NCBI GenBank assembly: GCA_903873415.1
Contig: CAIQOK010000092.1
Coordinates: 29,382-93,381, forward strand
Origin: an uncultured Verrucomicrobiota bacterium
Lineage (GTDB): Bacteria; Verrucomicrobiota; Verrucomicrobiia; Limisphaerales; CAIQOK01
Direction: 5' to 3'
DNA: 64,000 bases
In this document: positions 17,379-25,757 of the stretch, piece after piece
How the letters are laid out: the number at the start of each line of letters is the position of its first letter
How positions within the stretch are numbered: the first letter of the stretch is position 1
Translations under genes and position numbers: made by a program
Notes under the pieces: generated by a model
Databases searched by the model: none
What the model saw: the letters and a program-made list of their open reading frames with translations, nothing else
Told to the model about the DNA's origin: nothing

Positions 17379-18542
17379 GTGATTTTCAACGGCATCCTGT
17401 TTTTTTTATCCGCGCTGAGTCTCATCCTGCTGTTCTGGCAGTGGATGGCCGCGCGGCGTTTCCACCTGCACAGCCGCGGGGACACCTCGCATTTTACCCC
17501 GCCTGTCACGCTGCTCAAACCGATTAAGGGGTCGGACGCCCACACGGAGGCCTGCCTGCGAAGTTGGTTTGCCCAGCGCTACCAGGGGCCCGTTCAGATC
17601 TTACTCGGCGTCGCTTCCCCGGAGGATTCCGCGTGCAAGCTCATTCACAAACTGATCGGCGAGTTTCCCCACACCGATGCGCAACTCATCGTTTGCGGGC
17701 CTTTGGCCGGTGCCAATGCCAAGGTGTCCAAACTGGCCCAACTCCAACCCCGGGCACGGCACGAGATACTGGTCGTGAGCGATGCGGATGTGTGTGTGCC
17801 CGATGATTTCCTAGCCGCTGCCGTACAGCCGTTCGCTCCCAAATCCAGTGGCGGACTGACGGCTGGAAGGGAAACCGGGTTGGTGAACTGCTTCTACCAG
17901 CTTGCCAACCCGACCACGCTGGCAATGCGCTGGGAAGCCCTCGCCATCAATGCGGATTTCTGGAGCCAGGTGCTCCAGTCCAAGACACTCAAACCGCTCG
18001 ATTTCGCCCTCGGGGCGGTGATGCTGACCCGGCGCCCGCATCTGGAAAAAATCGGCGGGTTCGAGGCGTTGATGAACTGCCTGGCCGACGATTACCAACT
18101 CGGTCACCGCATCGCCCGGCAAGGTCATGAAATTGTTCTCTCCCCGGTCGTAGTGGAATGCTGGGATCCGCCGCAGACGTGGAAAGCGGTCTGGACCCAT
18201 CAGCTCCGCTGGGCGCGGACGATTCGGGTTTGCCAGCCCGCGCCCTATTTTTTCAGCATCCTGAGCAACCCGACCTGCTGGCCGCTGCTCTGGCTGGTCC
18301 TTGCGCCGACACGGTGGTCGCTGGGCTTTTGCGGGATTTCGCTGGCGGCGCGACTGCTCACCGCCTTGGACCTGCAAGCCAGGCTTACCCGGTCCTTGTC
18401 CCATGCGCCTTTTATCTGGATGGCCCCGGTGAAAGACCTCATTCAGGTGGGGATTTGGCTGGGGGCGTTCACAGGAAACACAGTGGAATGGCGCGGGGTG
18501 CGGTTCAGATTGCGCCGCGACGGGACGCTGGTCAAAAACTAA
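17379..18542 (+). CDS. HpnI/ceramide glucosyltransferase-like GT2 (family 21 type)
   Basis: 387-residue membrane glycosyltransferase. An N-terminal transmembrane helix is followed by VTLLKPIKGSD, SDADVCVPDDF (DxD), DDYQLGH and QLRWART (the QxxRW-type motif), then C-terminal hydrophobic segments ending with NTVEWRGVRFRLRRDGTLV. These are the landmarks of ceramide glucosyltransferases and the hopanoid enzyme HpnI, which adds N-acetylglucosamine to bacteriohopanetetrol. GTG start at 17379, just after AACAGG. An HpnK-like deacetylase, the next step in that pathway, is encoded at 46.5 kb. Confidence 0.82.
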   Translation: MIFNGILFFLSALSLILLFWQWMAARRFHLHSRGDTSHFTPPVTLLKPIKGSDAHTEACLRSWFAQRYQGPVQILLGVASPEDSACKLIHKLIGEFPHTDAQLIVCGPLAGANAKVSKLAQLQPRARHEILVVSDADVCVPDDFLAAAVQPFAPKSSGGLTAGRETGLVNCFYQLANPTTLAMRWEALAINADFWSQVLQSKTLKPLDFALGAVMLTRRPHLEKIGGFEALMNCLADDYQLGHRIARQGHEIVLSPVVVECWDPPQTWKAVWTHQLRWARTIRVCQPAPYFFSILSNPTCWPLLWLVLAPTRWSLGFCGISLAARLLTALDLQARLTRSLSHAPFIWMAPVKDLIQVGIWLGAFTGNTVEWRGVRFRLRRDGTLVKN

Positions 18543-18578
18543 ACTTTCGCCCCAATCTCAAAACTGGTAAAAAAAAAC

Positions 18579-19394
18579 ATGACTCCCAAGTTGACCGTCG
18601 GGTTTCTCGGTGCCGGCAAAATGGCCACAGCTCTGGCAAAAGGTTTTCTCCAAGCCGGCCTCATTACCAATGAACAGATCATCGCCAATGATGTCATCGG
18701 CGCGGCGGCGGCAGCCTTCGCAGCCGAGACAGGCGGGCGGACCGCCGCCTCCAACGCCGAGGTAATGAAGCTCTCCAACGTCATCATTCTTGCTGTAAAA
18801 CCGGATCAGGTGGCCGGCGTTCTGGCCGAAATCCACGGCCAGTTCACTCCCGATCACCTGCTCGTCTCCATCGCCGCGGGCGTCACGCTGACCAGGATGG
18901 AGGCGGCCCTGCCCGGCGGCGCCCGGGTGGTGCGGGTGATGCCCAACACACCGGCACTGGTAGGCCAGTCCGCCTCGGCCTTCGCAACCGGCAAGTGCGC
19001 TTCGACGGCAGATGCCGGGCTTGCCGAAAAACTCCTTTCCGCCGTGGGCCTGGCTTTGCAGGTGAAGGAAGGCCTGCTCGATGCGGTGACCGGGCTGAGC
19101 GGCAGCGGACCAGCCTACGTTTACCAGTTCATCGAGGCGCTGAGCGACGGCGGCGTCGCCTCGGGCCTGCCACGCGACATCGCCACCCGGCTGGCGGCAC
19201 AGACCGTTTTGGGTGCGGCGAAGATGGTCTTGGAAAGCGGCATGCACCCTGGCGCACTAAAAGATCAGGTCACCAGTCCTGGCGGCACGACAATCGAAGG
19301 AGTGCATGCGCTCGAATTGGGCGGTTTGCGCGGCACAGTGATGAATGCGGTCCGGGCAGCAACCGATAAGTCCAAAAAACTAGGTCAGGCATGA
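18579..19394 (+). CDS. proC: Pyrroline-5-carboxylate reductase
   Basis: Last step of proline synthesis: NAD(P)H reduction of pyrroline-5-carboxylate. The 271-residue protein has the N-terminal dinucleotide motif GFLGAGKMATA, then VRVMPNTPALVG, LSGSGPAYVYQFIEA and the C-terminal DQVTSPGGTTIEG, all diagnostic of ProC. It begins 36 bases after the glycosyltransferase, so it may be on the same transcript. Confidence 0.96.
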   Translation: MTPKLTVGFLGAGKMATALAKGFLQAGLITNEQIIANDVIGAAAAAFAAETGGRTAASNAEVMKLSNVIILAVKPDQVAGVLAEIHGQFTPDHLLVSIAAGVTLTRMEAALPGGARVVRVMPNTPALVGQSASAFATGKCASTADAGLAEKLLSAVGLALQVKEGLLDAVTGLSGSGPAYVYQFIEALSDGGVASGLPRDIATRLAAQTVLGAAKMVLESGMHPGALKDQVTSPGGTTIEGVHALELGGLRGTVMNAVRAATDKSKKLGQA

Positions 19395-19450
19395 TGCCGG
19401 TGTTCACGGCGTAAAGAGGCACACCAAGACGAGCCTCTCACACAAGGACC

Positions 19451-19476
19451 AGGCCGGAGTTTGTTGGCCTTCTTTT
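19451..19476 (+). terminator. Possible terminator after proC
   Basis: A short hairpin, AGGCC (19451-19455) pairing with GGCCT (19466-19470), is followed by TCTTTT. The stem is only five base pairs, so this is a weak candidate. Confidence 0.3.
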
Positions 19477-19582
19477 ACGCGGAGAAACAAACTCGCATCC
19501 GGCGGTTGGATCGGTCGTTCTGTGGATCAACCCGGCCCTGCCACAGGGTCAGTTGCGACCAATTGCCCGCCCAAGAGCGGGG

Positions 19583-21019
19583 TCAAACCTTATAAAACTG
19601 TTCCCAACCCTTGCGTGGCGGCGGGCCGACGAGGAGGTTGTTGCCCAGTTTGCTGTTGGTGATTTGCTTGGTAGCGGGGTCGAAGGCGAGCTTGGCATTC
19701 AAGCGCTGGGCCAGAACGCCCAACGCCATGGTTTGGCAGAGCGGGCCGGCCACGCCGAAGGACGAGCGGCATTTCTCCTGCCCCTTGGCGGCAAGCAGGA
19801 AGTTCTTGAAATGATTCGATGGGCTCTCGGGCACCGGCGGCAGCTTCGACTCCATATCCCTTGCCTTGGACTCGGGAATGATTTTGAGGGTGGACCCGTG
19901 GCTGCCGCCCTTGAAGGTGAGCCCTTCGCCATAGATGACTTTCCCCGTCGGGCGTTTCTTTGCATCAACGGCGCCATTGGAAGGCGGCGGGACATTGGGA
20001 TCGACCACACCCTCGCCGAAGTCATTCGGGAGTGGCGGAAGGTTGTCCTGCCCATCATACCAGGTCAGTTCGAGCGGGGGCTTGGCGCCCCGGGCCGGAA
20101 ACTTGAATGAGAGAGTGGATGCCTGAGGAAAAAGGAACGGACTGTGTCCGTCGAGCCTGACCGCATTGACCTCGGTGGGAAGACCGAGCTCAAGAAATTC
20201 GTGGGCCGTGTCGAAAATGTGCGCCCCCCAATCGCCGAGCGCGCCGTTGCCGAACTCGAACCATGAGCGCCACTCCCCGTTGATATATCCGTGGTTATAG
20301 TCGTGCCGCGGCGCCGTGGCCATCCAGCGGTCCCAGTCGAGGGTTTGGGGGACGGGCTGTCCGGCCAGAAATCCGGAAACCTTCATTCCATGCCAGCGGC
20401 GTTTTCCGTTCATGAAGGCGGTGATCCGGGTGACGTTCCTGATGATTCCGGCATCAACCCATGCCTTGAACTGGAAATAGTTCGCCTCGGAATGCCCCTG
20501 ATTTCCCATTTGGGTGGCTACTTTGTATTTCTTTTCGGCGGCCATCATCAATTCCACTTCCTGAAAGGTGTGGGCCATCGGCTTCTCGACATAGACATGC
20601 TTGCCCAGTTTCATCGCCAGCATGGCGTTTGGAAAATGGGAGAAGTCGGGCACCGCCACGCTGACGGCATCAATCTGCCTGCCCAGCTTGTCGAACATCC
20701 GCTCGGCGTTCTGGAAGCGGGGGACGTTGGGATATTTCTCGAGTGTCTTGACGGTGTGGGGCGCGCCCATGTCGACGTCACAGAATGCAACGATGTTGGC
20801 CAAGCCGGTGGCATCAAGCGCCTTGATGACTTCGGCGGCTCGGTTGCCCACGCCAATGCAGGCGAGGTTGACCCGTTCACCCGGCGCGACCTTGCCTGCC
20901 GCACCCAAGAGGCGCCGCGGCACAAGGGTTGCCGAGGCCCCAGCCGCAATGACTTGCTTGATAAAAAAGCGGCGGTCCAGGAATCGATGGGAGAGCGGGC
21001 GGGCGGCGGTTGGCTTCAT
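19583..21019 (-). CDS. Tat-exported Gfo/Idh/MocA family oxidoreductase
   Basis: 478 residues. The N-terminus has a twin-arginine signal (DRRFFIK at 15-21, then AAGASA). The NAD(P)-binding fold starts at NLACIGVGNRA, with the family Lys in VYVEKPMAH and a later DWGAHIFD. Families of this kind, with a Tat signal and about 450-480 residues, are abundant in Planctomycetes and Verrucomicrobiota, where they act on sugars or sugar derivatives in the periplasm; the substrate here is unknown. It stands alone, without a sugar operon around it. Confidence 0.9.
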   Translation of the reverse strand: MKPTAARPLSHRFLDRRFFIKQVIAAGASATLVPRRLLGAAGKVAPGERVNLACIGVGNRAAEVIKALDATGLANIVAFCDVDMGAPHTVKTLEKYPNVPRFQNAERMFDKLGRQIDAVSVAVPDFSHFPNAMLAMKLGKHVYVEKPMAHTFQEVELMMAAEKKYKVATQMGNQGHSEANYFQFKAWVDAGIIRNVTRITAFMNGKRRWHGMKVSGFLAGQPVPQTLDWDRWMATAPRHDYNHGYINGEWRSWFEFGNGALGDWGAHIFDTAHEFLELGLPTEVNAVRLDGHSPFLFPQASTLSFKFPARGAKPPLELTWYDGQDNLPPLPNDFGEGVVDPNVPPPSNGAVDAKKRPTGKVIYGEGLTFKGGSHGSTLKIIPESKARDMESKLPPVPESPSNHFKNFLLAAKGQEKCRSSFGVAGPLCQTMALGVLAQRLNAKLAFDPATKQITNSKLGNNLLVGPPPRKGWEQFYKV

Positions 21020-21197
21020 GATATGGCGCTGTGAATGACAGTTGAAACGTTCATGGGATTAATATTGAAATTCTAGAGAACTCCGGACAAAAAAGGAACC
21101 GTTTTCCGCGCCAAACCCGCCAGACAAAACCCTCAGGTCTTGAGATGCAAAGAAGTTTTCCAGCCCGGAGGACCGGGTTTGATTCGCAACACTCAAC

Positions 21198-22931
21198 TCA
21201 TAGTGGAAATCCCCTCGCCGCATCATCGGGCGTTGCAATGGCGGCATCCCTACCCGATGTCTGCCCCGCAACCGGGATCCCATCCGCAGCGGCGACCTGC
21301 TGCACGGCCGGCTCGGCTGCCTCCAGAGTGAGCATCGGCTCTGTTGCCGCAACTCCGCTTGAGGGTTCCAGTGGCGAAGCCCCGGGCAATGAAAAGTCGA
21401 GCGCCCCCCTGTGGCTGTCGGGAGCGGCCAGCTCCAACCGCGCCTGGGCCCGCTGAATGAGGGCAAGCATGGTAATGGAAGCGGCGGCCAGTTTCTCCGC
21501 CTCCTGAATCCTGGCAAACTCTCCATAGACCTCCTCCCTCAAGGGCTCCTCCCGGGTGACCAACTCCTGGCCGTTGGTGGCCCGCATCGCCTGCAGGACA
21601 TGATGGGCATTGATGCTGTCGAGCGGCCGGGCCGGGGTGAAGGCCGCCTCGGCGCCCTGGATTTCGGTCACCAGGCGCGCGGCCACCAACGTTTGTAAAA
21701 CCTGCTGCACCAACCGGCTGGGGACGGCCAATTCGCGCGACATTTCCCGCAATGTCGGCGGTGGCAGTCCGCCTTGGAAACGCTGACCGATGCAGGTCAG
21801 GAGGCGCAAAGCGACGAATTCGCGGCCGCGCTGGTTGACGTTTTCCGCTATTTTCTCCTGCAAATAAAGCGTGCGGTTCTGGAATGCATAGGCCAGTTGC
21901 GCGCCGAGCAACAGGACCAGCCATGACAAATAGACCCCCACCATGAACACCGGGACCAGGCCGAGACTGCCGTAGATTTTGAAATTGGTCACGACCCGCG
22001 AGATGAACAGAAACCCAGACACATTGATAAGTTGCCAAAGAGAACCGGCAACGACACCGCCCACCAAGGCGGCGCTGAAGTTGACCTTGGTGTTGGGCAC
22101 CAACTGATACAGCAGGGCGAAAGCCAACCAAAGCAGCAGCAGGGTGAGCACCGGAAAAAACATCGGACCGACAACAGGCATATTGCGCATCAACTCCTGC
22201 GTCGCCTGAAGATACGGACCCCCGGTCAGACCCAGAGCGGCGATCACCAGCAACGGCCCCAGGGTGATCGTCGTCCAATGCAAAACAATCCGCAGCAGCC
22301 AGTTGCGACCGCGCGTCACCCCCCAGATGTCGTTGAAGGTGGTTTCAATCTGGCTGAGCATGCGCAGGGCCACAAACACGAGCAGCACCATCCCCGTGAC
22401 GCCCAGCGTGCCGCTGCGGGTGTTTTGTATGAACTCATGGATTTTCCGCGCGGCTTCACGCTGCGCCGTCGCCACCCGGTCCTCCCCGGCAGCGGCCGAT
22501 CCCGGCAGTGCCGCGGCGTTGCCGGACACGCCTGGAGGGGCCGAAAGCGCAGTCGATCCGCCCTCAGTCGGGGCCCCTTGGGGAGATGTTTCCGGCAAAG
22601 CCCCCGCCGCCCCGCGCAATGGCGCCGCGGCCGAAGGCACCACTCCCGAAACAAATTGTTCGATAAAGTGATAAATCCGCTCCTCCCCCTCGTCCTTAAG
22701 CAGGCTACTGGTCACGCCAATGGCCAGAGCACAGAGGGGAATGATGGCCAAAAGGGTCGAGTAAGACAGGGCCGAGGCGCGGACCGGACATCGGTTGCCG
22801 ACAAAGCTCTTGCCCACGAGGACCCAGAAATGCAGGAACTGATGCAGGCCCGTCACTTCGGCGTCTGAGCGCAGGGTGCTTACATCCAGAAGCGATCGGA
22901 TTTTTAGAAAGCTGTTTTTTTGTTTTGCCAT
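21198..22931 (-). CDS. YihY/BrkB family membrane protein with C-terminal winged-helix region
   Basis: 577 residues. The first ~400 residues are a YihY/BrkB (formerly 'ribonuclease BN') integral membrane domain: the SYSTLLAIIPLCALAI start, several hydrophobic segments, and KVNFSAALVGGVVAGSLWQL near the middle. An Ala/Gly/Pro-rich loop of about 80 residues interrupts it near 90-165. The C-terminal ~180 residues are soluble; TLREMSRELAVPSRLVQQVL and LVAARLVTEI resemble an Rrf2-like winged helix. The family's role is not firmly established. ATG at 22931 preferred over a TTG at 22952. Confidence 0.85.
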   Translation of the reverse strand: MAKQKNSFLKIRSLLDVSTLRSDAEVTGLHQFLHFWVLVGKSFVGNRCPVRASALSYSTLLAIIPLCALAIGVTSSLLKDEGEERIYHFIEQFVSGVVPSAAAPLRGAAGALPETSPQGAPTEGGSTALSAPPGVSGNAAALPGSAAAGEDRVATAQREAARKIHEFIQNTRSGTLGVTGMVLLVFVALRMLSQIETTFNDIWGVTRGRNWLLRIVLHWTTITLGPLLVIAALGLTGGPYLQATQELMRNMPVVGPMFFPVLTLLLLWLAFALLYQLVPNTKVNFSAALVGGVVAGSLWQLINVSGFLFISRVVTNFKIYGSLGLVPVFMVGVYLSWLVLLLGAQLAYAFQNRTLYLQEKIAENVNQRGREFVALRLLTCIGQRFQGGLPPPTLREMSRELAVPSRLVQQVLQTLVAARLVTEIQGAEAAFTPARPLDSINAHHVLQAMRATNGQELVTREEPLREEVYGEFARIQEAEKLAAASITMLALIQRAQARLELAAPDSHRGALDFSLPGASPLEPSSGVAATEPMLTLEAAEPAVQQVAAADGIPVAGQTSGRDAAIATPDDAARGFPL

Positions 22932-23153
22932 GCTGTTAAACAACCCTACCAAGGCCCGCGGCGGGTGACGAGCGGCAACTCCCGGTCACGCCGGGACACC
23001 CAACTCTCAACTTGCGAGCCATGCCGGGAAATCACCCCGCATCGGCTGGTCTGGCAATATCACGAACTGCAGACCCATTGCCCATGTGCGCGCCGGAGGA
23101 TTGGAGTCACTCGTCGCTTGTCACCTCTTGCGCGCCACTGTTAAGTTTAGGGC

Positions 23154-25739
23154 ATGGCACGAAAACCAGCGGCAGACTCAGAACCATTGCACGGCTTCGA
23201 CGATATCATCGGCGTGGCTTCGATTGCGGCGGCACTTCTGCTGATGATCGCCCAGTTCTCCTTTGATGCGAACGACTTGTCGTCGCACATCAATCCGCCC
23301 AACAAGCCGGCGCACAACTGGATCGGCCCTTCGGGGGCGGGGCTGGCGCACAGCTCCTTTCAATGCCTTGGGGCGGCCGCCTATCTGGTTCCTTTCCTGC
23401 TCACCGCCTTCGGGCTGTCCCACTTTCTCAAAAGCCTGACGCACCTTCGCGCACGTCAAAACTGGATGCTGCTCTGGTGCTCGGTGATGATGGTTTCCCT
23501 GACCGGTCTGCTCCACCTGCTGGACAACCCTCTGCAACATATCAAGGAGTCTCTGGACGCTCCCTCTGCCGGAGGCTGGCTGGGATACCTGCCCTATACT
23601 TTTGGTTTTTGGGCTCTAGGCAATTTCGGGGCCACCATTGTGCACTCCGCCCTGCTGCTCATCAGCGTGCTCTTCCTAACCAATTTCCGCCTGGGCGACT
23701 GGGTGCGCCGCCTCCCCATCCGCAAGAATGCCGCCGGGATCGAACTTTCCGACGAGGAAATGGTGCTGGAACGAAAACTGCAAGAAACGAGAAAACAACG
23801 CGAGAAACTGGAGCGCGAGCCCGGTGTGAGCACCAACAGCGGCTTGGGCGCAGACGGGCAACCCGTGCCGGAACCTACCATACGCGACCTCAGCGTGCCC
23901 CAACCCAAACCCCGCGGCCGGAAAAACGACCCCTCAGAACCGTCCCAAGACACTCATCTCGCCGAGGGGGTTGAAGTCATATCCGCCCGTGAACTCGCGG
24001 CCGCGGACTCCTCCGCCGCATCGGAGCGGAAACAGGAATCCACCACAGAAGCAACGGTTCATAAAAACGGTGATTCCCCCGCCAACGGCCCGGACAGTTC
24101 CACCCTGATGCCCCGAACGCGGCCCACGCTCAAACGAAAACCTGTCACCGTGGCCTCCGTCCCGATGATCGGGAATTACAAGCTACCGACACTCGAATTC
24201 CTGCAGCACGCCGACATGACCGCCAAGCCCACCGAATCGAAGGAGGAGCTCATGGCCAATGCCCGGCTGATGCAGCAGACCCTGACCCAGTTCCAAATCG
24301 AGGTTTCACTGGGCGACATCACCAAGGGGCCCACCATCACCCGATACGAGTTGCATCCCGCGCCCGGGGTGAAGCTTGAAAAAATCGTCAACCTCTCAAA
24401 CAATATCGCCGCCGCCCTCAAAGCAGAACGCATCAACATACTGGCCCCGGTTCCCGGCAAAAGTTCCGTCGGCGTGGAGGTGCCCAACCTCATCAAGACC
24501 AAGGTCATCATGCGCGACCTCTTCGAATCAGACGAATGGCGCAACACCAAAGCCCGAATCCCCATCGCCTTGGGCAAGGACGTTTACGGGCAACCCATCA
24601 TTGCCGATCTGGCGGAGATGCCCCACCTCCTGATCGCCGGCAGCACCGGCTCCGGCAAATCCGTCTGCATCAATTCCATCATCGCCTCGCTCCTCTACCG
24701 CTTCACCCCGGACCAGATGCGTTTTGTAATGATCGATCCGAAGGTGGTCGAACTCCAGCTCTACAATGTGCTGCCGCACCTCGTGGTCCCGGTGGTAACC
24801 GACGCCAAAAAAGTGATCTTGGCGCTGCGCTGGGTCATCAATGAGATGGAAAAGCGCTACCAGATTTTCGCCCGCGTCGGCATTAAAAACATCAAATCAT
24901 TCAACGAACGCCCGAAAAACAACCCGCTCCCGATCGTCGAACCCGAACTGCCCCTCACGGCAAAAAAGGAGAAGGTCGAACCCGGGGCTGACGGCTTCGC
25001 CGTGGAAGTCGACGAGGAAATTGTCGTCCCGCGCGAGGATGAAATCGTCATCCCCGAAAAACTCTCCTACATCGTCGTCATCATTGATGAACTGGCGGAC
25101 CTGATGCTCGTCGCACCTGCCGAGGTGGAAATGGCCATCGCCCGGATCACCCAAATGGCCCGCGCCGCCGGCATCCACTGCATCGTCGCCACCCAGCGCC
25201 CCTCGGTGGATGTCATCACCGGCGTCATCAAGTCCAACATTCCCGCGCGAATCGCCTTCCAAGTGGCCGCGGCGGTGGACTCACGCACAATTCTCGACGC
25301 CAAAGGGGCCGACAAGCTGCTGGGCAAGGGCGACATGCTTTATCTGCCCCCCGGCTCCGCCAACCTCAAACGCGCCCAAGGCGCTCTCATAACGGATCAG
25401 GAGATACAGAGCGCGGTCGACTTCATCGCCAAGCAAGGCAAACCCAGTTATGAATTGGAAATCCACAAACAGCTCGCCAAATCAACCGGTTCGATGCCGG
25501 GCGAAGGTGGTATCAATGAGGACGAAGAACTGATCGAAAACTGCATCGAAGTCATCCGCAGCGAACAGAAAGCCAGCGTCTCGTTGCTTCAACGCCGCCT
25601 CAAACTCGGCTACGGCCGCGCCGCCCGCATCATGGATGAGTTGGAAAACCGGGGCATCGTCGGCCCCAACAAAGGGGCGGAACCACGCGATATCCTCATC
25701 GATCTGGACGGGGGCGGAGCCGACGGCGCGGGACAATGA
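23154..25739 (+). CDS. ftsK: DNA translocase FtsK/SpoIIIE
   Basis: Membrane-anchored dsDNA pump that clears chromosome ends at the division septum. The 861-residue protein has N-terminal membrane helices in the first ~190 residues, a Pro/Ser-rich linker, the motor with Walker A GSTGSGKS (496-503) and Walker B ending DE (645-646), the motif TQRPSVDVITG, and a C-terminal gamma winged helix (LQRRLKLGYGRAARIMDEL). An acidic insert lies just before Walker B, around residues 585-640. Its 3' end faces the end of the polymerase fusion gene across 18 bases. Confidence 0.96.
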   Translation: MARKPAADSEPLHGFDDIIGVASIAAALLLMIAQFSFDANDLSSHINPPNKPAHNWIGPSGAGLAHSSFQCLGAAAYLVPFLLTAFGLSHFLKSLTHLRARQNWMLLWCSVMMVSLTGLLHLLDNPLQHIKESLDAPSAGGWLGYLPYTFGFWALGNFGATIVHSALLLISVLFLTNFRLGDWVRRLPIRKNAAGIELSDEEMVLERKLQETRKQREKLEREPGVSTNSGLGADGQPVPEPTIRDLSVPQPKPRGRKNDPSEPSQDTHLAEGVEVISARELAAADSSAASERKQESTTEATVHKNGDSPANGPDSSTLMPRTRPTLKRKPVTVASVPMIGNYKLPTLEFLQHADMTAKPTESKEELMANARLMQQTLTQFQIEVSLGDITKGPTITRYELHPAPGVKLEKIVNLSNNIAAALKAERINILAPVPGKSSVGVEVPNLIKTKVIMRDLFESDEWRNTKARIPIALGKDVYGQPIIADLAEMPHLLIAGSTGSGKSVCINSIIASLLYRFTPDQMRFVMIDPKVVELQLYNVLPHLVVPVVTDAKKVILALRWVINEMEKRYQIFARVGIKNIKSFNERPKNNPLPIVEPELPLTAKKEKVEPGADGFAVEVDEEIVVPREDEIVIPEKLSYIVVIIDELADLMLVAPAEVEMAIARITQMARAAGIHCIVATQRPSVDVITGVIKSNIPARIAFQVAAAVDSRTILDAKGADKLLGKGDMLYLPPGSANLKRAQGALITDQEIQSAVDFIAKQGKPSYELEIHKQLAKSTGSMPGEGGINEDEELIENCIEVIRSEQKASVSLLQRRLKLGYGRAARIMDELENRGIVGPNKGAEPRDILIDLDGGGADGAGQ

Positions 25740-25757
25740 GCTGAAGGTGCTGACAAT

